Part shown: positions 1-7,982 of the stretch, one piece after another | Position numbering within the stretch: the first letter of the stretch is position 1 | Layout: every line of letters begins with the position of its first letter | Source: Ideonella livida | GTDB lineage: Bacteria > Pseudomonadota > Gammaproteobacteria > Burkholderiales > Burkholderiaceae_C | Length of the DNA: 35,757 nucleotides | Reading direction: 5' to 3' | Assembly: GCF_010499455.1 (NCBI RefSeq) | Contig: NZ_JAAGOH010000040.1 | Span: forward strand, 1 to 35,757 | Notes under the pieces: model-generated | What the model was told of the DNA's origin: nothing | Databases searched by the model: none | The model's input: the letters and a program-made list of their open reading frames with translations, nothing else | Position numbers and translations under genes: made by a program

Positions 1-149
1 GCCCCACGGTGCATGACGAGGCGCAGATGCCCTTTGGCGGCGTCAAGGGCAGCGGCTGGGGCCGCTTTGGCGGGCGCGCCGGCGTCGAGGCCTTCACCGA
101 GCTGCGCTGGATCACCCTCCAGACCTCCCCGCGCCACTACCCGTTCTGA
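1..149 (+). CDS. Aldehyde dehydrogenase, C-terminal fragment (cut by window edge)
   Basis: Reading frame 3 is open from the window edge to the TGA at 147-149 and gives 48 residues. The peptide carries the C-terminal signature of NAD(P)-dependent aldehyde dehydrogenases, QMPFGGVKGSGWGRFGG, followed by FTELRWITLQ and a terminal RHYPF. The RHYPF ending resembles aromatic aldehyde dehydrogenases of the vanillin/salicylaldehyde type, but that substrate assignment is a guess from the tail alone. The catalytic Cys and Glu lie outside the window. The ABC importer operon begins 66 bp downstream on the same strand, separated by a strong stem-loop, so the dehydrogenase may act on something the importer brings in. 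Confidence 0.85.
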   Translation, partial: PTVHDEAQMPFGGVKGSGWGRFGGRAGVEAFTELRWITLQTSPRHYPF

Positions 150-161
150 CCCCACCCCACC

Positions 162-187
162 GCGCTGGCGGCACAGACCGCCAGCGC
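162..187 (+). terminator. Perfect 10-bp stem-loop between aldehyde dehydrogenase and ABC operon
   Basis: GCGCTGGCGG (162-171) and CCGCCAGCGC (178-187) are exact reverse complements around a 6-nt loop, 13 nt after the dehydrogenase stop. There is no T-tract behind it, so it is not a classical intrinsic terminator. It could be a factor-dependent terminator, an attenuator or a 3'-end stabiliser. The structure is certain from the sequence; the role is inferred. Confidence 0.5.
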
Positions 188-215
188 ATACCGCCGGCCC
201 CCACAGGAGACAACG

Positions 216-1541
216 ATGAACCGCCACGAACACCACACCCCAGCCACCACCGACACAGAAGCCACCGACGGCGGCCGCCGCCAGCTGCTGAGCGCCGCCG
301 GCGCCGCCAGCCTGGCCCTGCTGGCGCCGCGCCTGGCCGCCGCGCAGGCGGGCGACACGCTGAAGGTGGGCTTCATCAGCCCACGCACCGGCCCGCTGGG
401 CAGCTTTGGCGAGGGCGACGGCCATGTGCTGGAGCTGGTGCGCAAGGCGCTGGCCCCGGGCCTGAACATCAACGGCAAGACCTACAAGGTGGAGCTGCTG
501 GACCGCGACACCCAGTCCGACCCGGCGCGGGCCAGCCAGCTGGCCAAGGCGCTGATCAACGGCGACAAGGTGGACCTGATGCTCACCACCTCCACCCCCG
601 AGGTGGTCAATCCCGTCTCTGACGCCTGCGAGGCCGCGGGCGTGCCCTGCCTGGCCACGGTGATGCCCTGGGAGGCCTGGTATTTCGGCCGTGGCGCCAA
701 GCCCGGCCAGCCCTCGCCCTTCAAGTGGACCTACCTGTTCTCCTTTGGGGTGGCCAACTTCGTCAAGTCCTACGTCTCGCAGTGGAACAGCGTGGCCACC
801 AACAAGAAGGTGGCGGCCTTGTTGCCCAACGATGCCGACGGCAACGCCATCCGCGCCGCCATGCTGCCCGAGCTGGCCAAAGCCGGCTTCACCGTGGTGG
901 ATGGGGGCCCCTACGAAACCGGCACCACCGACTTCAGCGCCCAGATCGCCAAGTTCAAGGCCGAGAAGTGCGAGATCCTGATGACCTTCCCGATCCCGCC
1001 GGACTTCGCCACCTTCTGGCGTCAAGCCGCGCAGCAGGGCCTGGCCAAGACCATGAAGGTGGTGCAGACGGCCAAGACCGGCCTGTTCGCCTCCACCATC
1101 GAGGTGCTGGGGCCGCTGGGGCTCAACATCTCGGTGGCGGCGTACTGGCACAAGGACTTTCCGTACCCCTCGGCCATCACCGGGCTGAGCGGGCACCAGC
1201 TGGCCGACGGTTACGAAAAGGCCTCTGGCAAGCCTTGGAACCAGCAGCTGGGCGCCACGCTCTCGCTGCTGGATGCGGGCCTGGCGGCCCTCAAGTCCAG
1301 CAGCCACCCCAAGGACCGCGCCAGCGTGGCCAAGGCCCTGTCCACCCTGCAGACCACCACCATGATGGGCCGGCTGGACTTCAGCAAGGGCCCGGTGCCC
1401 AACGTGTCGGCCACCCCCATGATCGGCGCGCAGTGGGTCAAGGCGCCCGCAGGCTCCAAGTTCAAGCTGGACTACGTGATCACCGAAAACGCCGGCGATG
1501 CCAGCGTGCCGGTGAGCCGCAAGCTGGTGCCCTACGCCTGA
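216..1541 (+). CDS. ABC transporter substrate-binding protein (HAAT/LivK family, Tat signal)
   Basis: Periplasmic binding protein of a branched-chain amino acid/amide-type (HAAT) importer, 441 aa. The N-terminus has a twin-arginine stretch (GGRRQLL, about residues 23-29), then a hydrophobic segment and an AQA cleavage site near residue 46, so Tat export is likely. The mature part starts LKVGFISPRTGPLGSFGEGD, typical of type I periplasmic-binding folds (Peripla_BP_6). The start is set by AGGAGA at 203-208, 7 nt before the ATG. Its stop overlaps the next gene's ATG by one base (TGATG), so it heads the operon. The ligand cannot be told from sequence; members bind amino acids, amides, aromatic acids or urea. 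The neighbouring aldehyde dehydrogenase suggests an aromatic or organic acid. Confidence 0.9.
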   Translation: MNRHEHHTPATTDTEATDGGRRQLLSAAGAASLALLAPRLAAAQAGDTLKVGFISPRTGPLGSFGEGDGHVLELVRKALAPGLNINGKTYKVELLDRDTQSDPARASQLAKALINGDKVDLMLTTSTPEVVNPVSDACEAAGVPCLATVMPWEAWYFGRGAKPGQPSPFKWTYLFSFGVANFVKSYVSQWNSVATNKKVAALLPNDADGNAIRAAMLPELAKAGFTVVDGGPYETGTTDFSAQIAKFKAEKCEILMTFPIPPDFATFWRQAAQQGLAKTMKVVQTAKTGLFASTIEVLGPLGLNISVAAYWHKDFPYPSAITGLSGHQLADGYEKASGKPWNQQLGATLSLLDAGLAALKSSSHPKDRASVAKALSTLQTTTMMGRLDFSKGPVPNVSATPMIGAQWVKAPAGSKFKLDYVITENAGDASVPVSRKLVPYA

Positions 1542-2287
1542 TGCGCGGCGCCCTTCACACCCCTGGGCCTTTGCTGGCCGCCCAGGGCCTGGTCAAACGC
1601 TTTGGTGCCAACACGGTGCTGGCCGGCGTGGATTTCACCTTGCAGCCCGGCGAGGCGGTGGGCATCGTCGGGCCCAACGGCGCGGGCAAGACCACCTTGC
1701 TGGCGGCGCTGTCGGGCTCGCTGCCGGTGGCCGAAGGCCGCATCCACTTTCAAGGCCAAGAGGTCACGCGGCTGGACGCCGCCCAGCGCTGCCGCCGGGG
1801 CATGGCGCGCAGCCACCAGGTGCCCCGGCCCTTCTCGGGCATGACGGTGTTCGAGAACGTGCTCACCGCCGCGCTGCACGGGGGCGGTTTCTCAGGCCAA
1901 GAGGCCTCGGACCGCGCGGCAGACGCCCTGGCGCTGTGCGGCATGCTGCCCGTGGCCAACCGGCCGGCCGAATCCCTGGGCCTGCTGGACCGCAAGCGCC
2001 TGGAGCTGACCCGGGCGCTGGCCACCGCGCCGCGCCTGCTGCTGCTCGACGAGATCGGCGGCGGCCTGACCGACGGCGAGGCCCAGGCCCTGGTGCACAC
2101 CATCCAGACCCTGCGCGGGCGCGGCATCACCCTGGTGTGGATCGAGCACATCGTGCATGTGCTGGTGCAGGTGGTGGAGCGGCTGGTGTGCATGGATGCC
2201 GGCCAGATCATTGCCGACGGCCGGCCCGACGCCGTGCTGTCCAACGCCACCGTGGTGAGCGCCTACCTGGGAGGACACACCTCATGA
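1541..2287 (+). CDS. livG: ABC transporter ATP-binding protein, LivG-like
   Basis: Cytoplasmic ATPase subunit of the HAAT importer, 248 aa. Walker A is GPNGAGKTT (residues 44-52) and Walker B is LLLLDEIGGGL. In place of the usual LSGGQ signature it reads LGLLDRKRLELTRAL, a variant seen in this branch of LivG-like ATPases. A conserved switch His follows in WIEHIVH. The ATG at 1541 overlaps the binding protein stop by one base, and its own stop overlaps livF by four bases (ATGA), which implies translational coupling. It should pair with the LivF-like ATPase and drive the two permeases encoded downstream. The symbol names the family only; substrate specificity is not established. Confidence 0.88.
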   Translation: MRGALHTPGPLLAAQGLVKRFGANTVLAGVDFTLQPGEAVGIVGPNGAGKTTLLAALSGSLPVAEGRIHFQGQEVTRLDAAQRCRRGMARSHQVPRPFSGMTVFENVLTAALHGGGFSGQEASDRAADALALCGMLPVANRPAESLGLLDRKRLELTRALATAPRLLLLDEIGGGLTDGEAQALVHTIQTLRGRGITLVWIEHIVHVLVQVVERLVCMDAGQIIADGRPDAVLSNATVVSAYLGGHTS

Positions 2288-3012
2288 ACCTGCTGGACAT
2301 TCACCAGCTCGATGCCCGCCATGGCCTGCTGCAGGCCGTGCGCGGCGTCAGCCTGAGCCTGAAGCCGGGCGAACGCCTGGCCCTGGTGGGCGCCAACGGC
2401 GCCGGCAAGACCACCCTGCTGCGCACGCTGGCCGGCATCCACCCGGCAGCGGGCGGCCGTGTGGTGTTCGATGGCCAAGACCTGAGCGGCCACAGCGCGC
2501 ACCAGCGCGCTGCCCTGGGCATGGCCCTGGTGCCCGAGGGGCGCCGCCTGTTTGGCTCCATGACCGTGGCCGAGAACCTGCAAGTGGCGGCCTCGGCCGG
2601 CCGCCGCGGGCCCTGGCATTTCGACAGCGTGGTGGAAGCCCTGCCGCAGCTCAAGCCCAAGCTCAAGGCGCTGGCCAGCGCCTTGTCAGGCGGGCAACAG
2701 CAGGCCGTGGCCATTGGCCGCGCGCTGATGACCAACCCGCGCCTGCTGCTGCTGGACGAGGTGTCGCTGGGCCTGTCGCCCGCCGCGGTGCAGGGGGTCT
2801 ATGACTCGCTGGCCCGGGTGGTGGCAATGCAGACCACCCTGATCCTGGTGGAGCAGGATTTGCAGCGCACCTTTGCCTTTGCCGACCGCATCGTCTGCCT
2901 GCTGGAAGGCCGCATCGTGGCCAGTGGCCTCACCCGCGAGCTGACCCGCGAGGAGGTGATGGACCACTACTTCGGGCACCGCCGCCAAGCGCCCGCCCCC
3001 CAGGAGGCATGA
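2284..3012 (+). CDS. livF: ABC transporter ATP-binding protein, LivF-like
   Basis: Second ATPase of the importer, 242 aa, the usual LivF size. Walker A is GANGAGKTT, the signature is LSGGQQQAVAIGRAL, and Walker B is LLLLDEVSLGLSP, whose SLGL(S/A)P stretch is characteristic of LivF. The switch histidine is replaced by Gln in LVEQDL, also normal for LivF. It overlaps livG upstream and the permease gene downstream, each by ATGA, so all three are probably translated as a coupled unit. A longer frame runs upstream to 1936, but it lies inside livG in another frame and has no conserved content before 2284. Confidence 0.9.
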   Translation: MNLLDIHQLDARHGLLQAVRGVSLSLKPGERLALVGANGAGKTTLLRTLAGIHPAAGGRVVFDGQDLSGHSAHQRAALGMALVPEGRRLFGSMTVAENLQVAASAGRRGPWHFDSVVEALPQLKPKLKALASALSGGQQQAVAIGRALMTNPRLLLLDEVSLGLSPAAVQGVYDSLARVVAMQTTLILVEQDLQRTFAFADRIVCLLEGRIVASGLTRELTREEVMDHYFGHRRQAPAPQEA

Positions 3013-3902
3013 CCATGGCCCTGTTCAACCAAGTGCTGCAGGGCGTGCTGCTCGGCGGCTACTACGCACTCATGGCCTGCGGGCTGTCGTTCATGTTCGG
3101 CGTGATGCGCATCATCAACCTGGCGCACGGCACGCTGGCCGTGGTGGCAGCCTACGGGGTGTTCTGGCTGGCAGACCAGCACGAGGTGCATCCCTTTTGG
3201 GGGCTGCTGCTGAGCCTGCCGGTGATGGCGGCCGTGGGTTGGGCGCTGCACCGCCTGGTGCTGGCGCGCGCGGCCCAGGCGGGCGAGCTGGTGCCCATCT
3301 TGGCGACCTTTGGGGTGGCGGTGGCGCTGGACAACACGCTGTTCGCCACCTTTGGGGCCGACACCCGCTCTTTGGCGCCGTACCTGGACACCCTGTCCTA
3401 CGACGGCGTGGAGCTGGCGGGTTTTCAGATCGGCACCCTGGCGCTGCTGACTTTTGCCTGTGCCGTGGCGCTGCTGGGCGGGCTGCACCTGATGCTGCAC
3501 CACACGCCGCTGGGCCGGCGCATCCGCGCCGTGGCCGATGACCCGGCCACCGCCCAGTTGGTGGGCGTGAACGCCGCGCAGGTGAACGCCGCCGCGGCGG
3601 CCATCGCCATGGCCACGGTGGCCGTGGCCGGCAGCTTTCTGGCCATGCGGGCGGCGGTGGACCCCTACGCCGGCGCCCCCCAGCTCATCTTCGCCTTTGA
3701 GGCCGTGATGATCGGTGGCCTGGGCTCGCTGTGGGGCACCCTGGCTGGCGGCATTGCCCTGGGCGTGGCGCAGAGCCTGGGCGCCAGCGTGCACAGCCAG
3801 GGCTTTCTGATTGCCGGCCACCTTCTGTTCCTGGCTGTGTTGCTGGTGCGCGTGCTGCGCGCCGGCCGGCCCTGGTCCCTTGTCTTCTCCCGTGCCCGGT
3901 GA
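3009..3902 (+). CDS. livH: ABC transporter permease, LivH-like
   Basis: Inner-membrane permease of the HAAT importer, 297 aa, with roughly eight hydrophobic segments. The N-terminal QVLQGVLLGGYYALMACGLS and the following MRIINLAHGTL are the LivH landmarks. The EAVMIGGLGSLWGTLAGG loop near the C-terminus is the conserved ATPase-contact region of these permeases. The ATG at 3009 is taken because it forms the ATGA overlap with livF; a second ATG at 3015 is possible. The next permease starts 5 nt after its stop. Confidence 0.9.
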   Translation: MTMALFNQVLQGVLLGGYYALMACGLSFMFGVMRIINLAHGTLAVVAAYGVFWLADQHEVHPFWGLLLSLPVMAAVGWALHRLVLARAAQAGELVPILATFGVAVALDNTLFATFGADTRSLAPYLDTLSYDGVELAGFQIGTLALLTFACAVALLGGLHLMLHHTPLGRRIRAVADDPATAQLVGVNAAQVNAAAAAIAMATVAVAGSFLAMRAAVDPYAGAPQLIFAFEAVMIGGLGSLWGTLAGGIALGVAQSLGASVHSQGFLIAGHLLFLAVLLVRVLRAGRPWSLVFSRAR

Positions 3903-3906
3903 CCCC

Positions 3907-4965
3907 ATGACCCCGACGAACCCCTCTTTGCTGGCCGCCCAAGCACCCACCGCGGCCCCTGGCCACGCCCTGACCCCACCGCCGCACACCGTGCAGCGCT
4001 GGACTGGCCTGTCCCGCGCCGCCGTGGGCGGTGTGTTGCTGGGGCAGCTGCTGCTGGCCGGCGCCCCCGCCGTGCTGGACGCTGGCGCGCTGGACCGGCT
4101 GACCACGCTCTACCTCTACGGCATCTTGGCCTTGATGTGGAATGCGCTGGCGGGTTACGCCGGCCTGGTCTCGGTGGGGCATCAGGCCTTTTTTGGCCTG
4201 GGCGCCTATGCCGCCGTGCGCCTGGCCGATGCCGGCGTGCCGGCCTACCCGGCCCTGCTGGTGGGCGCCGTGGCGGTGGGCTTGGCGGCCGTGCCGCTGT
4301 CGGCCTTCATGCTGCGGCTCAAAGGGGGCGAATTCGCCATTGGCATGTGGGTGGTGGCCGCGCTGTGTCACCTGCTGGTCAACCTGGACGGCTTGGTGCA
4401 GGGCGAAACCGGCACCTCACTCATCGCCCTGCAGCAGTTTGACGCCGACACCCGCCGCCTGGCCACCTACTGGTGCGCGCTGGCCGCCATGGTGGGCCTG
4501 GCCTGGGGCGTGTTCTGGCTGCTGCGCAGCCGCGTGGGCGCGGCGCTGCAGGCCATTCGTGACAGCGAAGAGGCCGCCGCCTCCATCGGCGTGGCCGTGC
4601 TGCCCACCAAGCGGCTGATCTTCGTGCTCTCGGCCTTTGGCTGCGCGCTGGCTGGGGCGCTGTGGCTGGCCACGGCGGTGACCTTTCAGCCCAAAACCTA
4701 CTTCAGCGTGCAGTGGACGGCCTACATGCTGTTCATGGTGCTGGTGGGCGGCATCGGCACCTATGAGGGCCCCATCCTGGGCGCGCTGCTGTTCTTTGCG
4801 GTGGAAACCGCCTTTGGTGCTGCGGGCGTGAGCTACCTGATCGGCCTGGGCGTGGTGGCGGTGCTGTTCGCCCTGATGCTGCCCAAGGGCATCTGGGGCA
4901 GCATCGAACGCCGCTGGGGCGTGCAACTGCTGCCTGTGGGCTACCGCTTGAAGCTCAGGCGCTGA
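3907..4965 (+). CDS. livM: ABC transporter permease, LivM-like
   Basis: Second permease, 352 aa, with an N-terminal cytoplasmic extension of about 45 residues rich in Pro, Ala and Thr before the first membrane span. Family landmarks are WNALAGYAGLVSVGHQAFFG, RLKGGEFAIGMW, the cytoplasmic loop AIRDSEEAAASIGV, and MVLVGGIGTYEGPILGA. It closes the operon of binding protein, two ATPases and two permeases, so the importer is complete. A weak stem-loop (4957-4977) spans its stop codon but lacks a T-tract. The non-coding stretch that separates it from the restriction module starts immediately after. Confidence 0.9.
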   Translation: MTPTNPSLLAAQAPTAAPGHALTPPPHTVQRWTGLSRAAVGGVLLGQLLLAGAPAVLDAGALDRLTTLYLYGILALMWNALAGYAGLVSVGHQAFFGLGAYAAVRLADAGVPAYPALLVGAVAVGLAAVPLSAFMLRLKGGEFAIGMWVVAALCHLLVNLDGLVQGETGTSLIALQQFDADTRRLATYWCALAAMVGLAWGVFWLLRSRVGAALQAIRDSEEAAASIGVAVLPTKRLIFVLSAFGCALAGALWLATAVTFQPKTYFSVQWTAYMLFMVLVGGIGTYEGPILGALLFFAVETAFGAAGVSYLIGLGVVAVLFALMLPKGIWGSIERRWGVQLLPVGYRLKLRR

Positions 4966-5010
4966 ATCCCAGCGTCTGCCGCGCCCGCGCCGTACACCGG
5001 TGCAGGCACG

Positions 5011-5040
5011 CGGGTGGGTGTGCGGGTGGGTGTGCGGGTT
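5011..5040 (+). repeat. Short tandem repeat, 12-bp unit, 2.5 copies
   Basis: The unit CGGGTGGGTGTG occurs at 5011-5022 and 5023-5034 exactly, followed by a partial copy CGGGTT. It is G/T-rich on the + strand and lies in non-coding DNA. No function is suggested by the sequence. Confidence 0.75.
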
Positions 5041-5229
5041 GGCTCAGCCCGTGGTGCGGGCCGTGAATCATTCCGTGGTGCAGTCGAGCCCCCCCCCGCC
5101 GGGGCCCAACCAGGCCAAGCCCCCATTTCCAAGCCGTCCTCGGGGTTCTCCATCGTGGTCAAGGCGCCCAAGATGAATCTTCGAGCCACTGGAGGAGCAA
5201 GCGCAGTTTGCAGGCACCTGGACCCCGCG

Positions 5230-5252
5230 CACCCGGCCGGAGTGGCCGGGTG
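5230..5252 (-). terminator. Perfect 9-bp stem-loop just downstream of hsdS
   Basis: CACCCGGCC (5230-5238) and GGCCGGGTG (5244-5252) pair perfectly around a 5-nt loop, GGAGT. The structure lies 22 nt beyond the hsdS stop in the direction of hsdS transcription, the expected place for an operon end. No T-run follows on either strand, so termination may depend on Rho, or the stem may protect the transcript end. The stem is certain; the role is inferred from position. Confidence 0.45.
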
Positions 5253-5274
5253 AGCTGGCCTGGGCGTCCGGCCT

Positions 5275-6876
5275 TCAGTGCGGCGCCAGCGCTTGCTCCA
5301 CCAAGGCTTGGGCCAGCTGCGCGTGCTGGGCCCGGGCAGCGGCGATGCGGGCTTTGAGCTGGTCGCACAGGGCCAGGAGTTCGGTGACTTTGGCGACGAT
5401 GCGGTGTTGTTCGGCGAGAGGGGGAACGGGAAAGGCACACGAACGCAACTGGGTCATGTTGATCGACGCCAGGTTGGTGGTCTGTTTCGCCGAGCCAGCA
5501 AAGTAGTCACGCGCCGCTGGGCTGTTGAGGTACAGCTCGGCCCAAGCGGGGTCGAACTCATCTGAGCACCGACGAGCACGGAACACATGGTTCTGGTGCA
5601 GGCACAACGGCAGTTCGTCGGCCCAGATGGCTGTACGGCCCACTTTGTCCCAATCTCCGCCTTCGGTGATCAACAGATCCCCGGCTGCCAATCGGAATTT
5701 CTCAACCTCATCGCTGGGCACCTCGACATGTTTCATCTCCGAGAGGTCGAGCCGCCCCCGCTGCACATTGGCCACACGCAGATAGGGCACCGTGCTGGTC
5801 GAACGACCGGAAAGCTTGCGCCCCAAGGAGACACCGCCGCTGATGGCGAGGACCTGATCCAGATGCGTCCACTGCCATCCTGCAGGCGACTCGAAAGGCG
5901 GAGCAGGAAGTTCGGCGGCACTGAGTTCCTTTTGCTTGCGAGCATCCTGCGCCACAAGCTGTTTTGCGGCCGCCAAGCGCTTCAGCAACAGGGCACCGTG
6001 CTCGTCCTTGGCCGACTGATTCACCAACCTGCCTTTGACCGCCAACGTGACGACGGCCGTCTTCAACGCTTCGACTGCAGCATCAGTGGTGAGCACCGCT
6101 TCAAACTGCCCCGTCACCCGCTGCCAAGCCGCCTGAAACTCCTCGGCATCGTGGGCTTGGGTGAGGCTGTCCAGCAGCGCCTGCACCAGCCGGGCGTGCG
6201 CGGCCTCGGCGTCTTGCTGCCGCGCTTCCAGCCGGTCGCACAGGGCCATCAGTTCATCGACCTTGGCGACGATGCGGTGTTGTTCGGCGAGCGGGGGCAG
6301 CAAGATCGGCAGGGCCAATATCTGCTCTCGCGAAACGTTCTTCATCGAACTGCTGGTGCCACCCGCCACACGGGCGTAGTAGCGGCGAGCTTCAGGCGCT
6401 GAATTGGCGATCTGGACAAACCGTGGGTCGCACGCATCCGACAGCTTCAATCGAACGATCTTGTCGCTGAGCATCAGCCTCGGCGGCGTGTCCATCACCA
6501 CCACGCTGCGGGCCACCAACTCGGCCGTATTGGCACGCGAAACAAGAAAATCGCCCGGCTGAACCTCCAACTCGGGGCGCGGCGCCAGATGCGCGGGCAA
6601 TGCCTTGTTTTCCTCGGGATTGAACTGCCCCCACGAGACAGCGCTGACCTTCAGCACGCCCCACCCATCGCCGGACCTGGGGTGCGCATCGCAGCTAGGA
6701 CTCCAACCCGCGCCACTGCTCACCACCAACTCGCGCAGCTCAACCTCGCGCAGATCAAGGTCGTGGCCCACCAACCGACCTTGTGCAGCCATTTCCAGAA
6801 TCAGAGCACGCAGTGTCGCCACGCCCCCCGGCGTCCCCGCCAGCAGCGCCAAGTTCTCCAGCACCGCCGCCGTCAT
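5275..6876 (-). CDS. hsdS: Type I restriction-modification specificity subunit HsdS
   Basis: DNA-recognition subunit of the type I complex, 533 aa. It shows the classical two-fold plan: recognition domain 1, a conserved helical spacer (LPPLAEQHRIVAKVDELMAL), then recognition domain 2 and a second copy of the spacer (VPPLAEQHRIVAKVTELLAL). Each half-site of the bipartite target is read by one recognition domain. The ATG at 6876 overlaps the stop of the upstream nuclease gene by ATGA; the frame extends further upstream, but only as antisense-like residues inside that gene. By eye the recognition-domain DNA is less GC-rich than its neighbours, as expected for horizontally exchanged domains. The two spacer copies share a 29-nt identical DNA repeat. 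The target sequence cannot be predicted here. Confidence 0.95.
   Translation of the reverse strand: MTAAVLENLALLAGTPGGVATLRALILEMAAQGRLVGHDLDLREVELRELVVSSGAGWSPSCDAHPRSGDGWGVLKVSAVSWGQFNPEENKALPAHLAPRPELEVQPGDFLVSRANTAELVARSVVVMDTPPRLMLSDKIVRLKLSDACDPRFVQIANSAPEARRYYARVAGGTSSSMKNVSREQILALPILLPPLAEQHRIVAKVDELMALCDRLEARQQDAEAAHARLVQALLDSLTQAHDAEEFQAAWQRVTGQFEAVLTTDAAVEALKTAVVTLAVKGRLVNQSAKDEHGALLLKRLAAAKQLVAQDARKQKELSAAELPAPPFESPAGWQWTHLDQVLAISGGVSLGRKLSGRSTSTVPYLRVANVQRGRLDLSEMKHVEVPSDEVEKFRLAAGDLLITEGGDWDKVGRTAIWADELPLCLHQNHVFRARRCSDEFDPAWAELYLNSPAARDYFAGSAKQTTNLASINMTQLRSCAFPVPPLAEQHRIVAKVTELLALCDQLKARIAAARAQHAQLAQALVEQALAPH
5390..5418 (-). repeat. 29-nt direct repeat, copy 1 (second HsdS spacer)
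   Basis: This stretch is identical over 29 nt to 6263-6291 and lies in the same reading frame. It encodes the AEQHRIVAK part of the second spacer helix. Similarity continues less perfectly on both sides. Confidence 0.9.
6263..6291 (-). repeat. 29-nt direct repeat, copy 2 (first HsdS spacer)
   Basis: Identical over 29 nt to 5390-5418. The offset between copies is 873 nt, exactly 291 codons, so a crossover between them would remove one recognition domain without breaking the frame. Confidence 0.9.
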
Positions 6877-7982
6877 GCGCCTGCTCCCTCTGGCGCGTCG
6901 CCCAGCAAGGCCCGCTCCCGCGCCAGCTCGGCTTGCAACTCCGCCTCGGTGGGCAAACAGGCTTGGTATCGGCTGGCAAAGAGCTGGTCGCCATCGGCCA
7001 GGCGGGAGTAGCGGGCCACGGCGGCGTTGCGCTCGCTGCACAAAATCAGGCCAATGGTGGGGTTGTCGCCGGGCAGGCGTTCACGCTCGTCAAACACGCG
7101 CACGTACATGTCCAACTGACCCACGTCTTGGTGGCTGAGCTTGCCCACCTTCAGCTCCACCAGCACAAAGCATTTGAGGATGTAGTTGTAGAAAACGAGG
7201 TCCACAAAGGCGTCTTCGTCTTCAATGCGCAGGTGCTTTTGCCGCGCCACAAAGGCAAAGCCCTTGCCCAGCTCCAACAAAAACTTCTGCAGGTTGTTCA
7301 GCAGGCCCTGCTCCACGTCTTGCTCGTACAGCGCGGCGCCGGGCTGGGCGCCCAGAAAGTCCAGCACGTAGGGGTCGCGAATGAAATCTCGGGGGTCGGG
7401 CGGTGCATCGCGCTGGATCAGGGCGGCGGCCTCGGCCTGCACAGCCGCCTGGTTTTGGCTGGAGAGCAGGCGCTCGTAATGCAGGGTGCTGATTTGGCGG
7501 TCCAGAGCGGCAAAGCTCCAGGTTTGCGACACCGCCTCGGCGGCGTACCAGGCCCTGGCCTTCGGGTTGGCCACACGCATCAGGCGGCGAAAGTGCGACC
7601 AGCTCAATTCGCGACAGGGCATGTCGCAAATCTCCGCCCAGCTGAAAGTCTGGAAGAACTGGCGGAAGTTGCGCAGGTTCGAGGCCGAGAACCCACGGCC
7701 AAATTCCTGGGTCAGGCGTTGGCCCAGTGCCTCCAACTGGCCGGCGCCATACGCGGCGCGCGCCTGCCCGGCCTGCTCGTGCTCCACGATCAGGCGGCCC
7801 ACCTGCCAGTAGGCCTGCACCATGGCCTGGTTGACGCTGCGGTGCGCCAGTTGCCGCGCCTGCAGCAGCACCTCTCGCACCTGGCCAAACAGTGCGCTCA
7901 CCTCACCATCAACCGGCTGGCCAGGCCGGCCAACGGATGTGGGGGTGATGTCTGTGCCCGGTTGGGTGTTCTTGCGGCTCAT
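6873..7982 (-). CDS. DUF1016/YhcG-like PD-(D/E)XK nuclease family protein inside hsd operon
   Basis: A 369-aa protein of the DUF1016 (YhcG) type. The N-terminal part (about residues 27-175) carries the family helical region, including QAYWQVGRLIVEHEQ, a GFSASNLRNFRQFF stretch and LSWSHFRRLM. The C-terminal part (about 200-350) is a PD-(D/E)XK fold: D261 in FVDLVFYN, then E276-x-K278 in VLVELKVG, with a supporting QLDMY. These acidic and lysine residues are intact, so nuclease activity is plausible. It starts at an ATG overlapping the hsdM stop (ATGA) and ends overlapping the hsdS start (ATGA), so it is translated with the restriction system. DUF1016 genes are known near type I systems and in defence islands, but their role there is not settled. 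Function as an accessory nuclease or regulator is inference. Confidence 0.85.
   Translation of the reverse strand: MSRKNTQPGTDITPTSVGRPGQPVDGEVSALFGQVREVLLQARQLAHRSVNQAMVQAYWQVGRLIVEHEQAGQARAAYGAGQLEALGQRLTQEFGRGFSASNLRNFRQFFQTFSWAEICDMPCRELSWSHFRRLMRVANPKARAWYAAEAVSQTWSFAALDRQISTLHYERLLSSQNQAAVQAEAAALIQRDAPPDPRDFIRDPYVLDFLGAQPGAALYEQDVEQGLLNNLQKFLLELGKGFAFVARQKHLRIEDEDAFVDLVFYNYILKCFVLVELKVGKLSHQDVGQLDMYVRVFDERERLPGDNPTIGLILCSERNAAVARYSRLADGDQLFASRYQACLPTEAELQAELARERALLGDAPEGAGA

Larger units (their letters stand above)
4966..5274. other. 309-bp non-coding stretch between the ABC operon and hsdS
   Basis: No convincing gene is present in any frame; the open frames here are short, of low complexity, and have no recognisable motif. 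The stretch holds a G/T-rich short tandem repeat (5011-5040) and a run of C (5090-5098). A perfect 9-bp stem-loop (5230-5252) lies close to the hsdS stop. It separates two operons that converge on it, livM from the left and hsdS from the right, so it is a terminator region and one edge of the restriction module. I see no tRNA gene, integrase remnant or attachment-site repeat. Confidence 0.6.

Noticed and set aside
2967-4106. 379-codon - strand frame opposite livH and livM
   Set aside because: The frame is His/Gln/Arg-rich, without a start context, opposite clear permease genes.
4957-4977. Terminator at the livM stop codon
   Set aside because: The stem is short, includes a G-U pair and the stop codon, and no T-run follows.
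5014-5253. Small + strand gene (79 codons) between livM and hsdS
   Set aside because: It begins in the G/T tandem repeat, has no ribosome site or motif, and ends inside the stem-loop.
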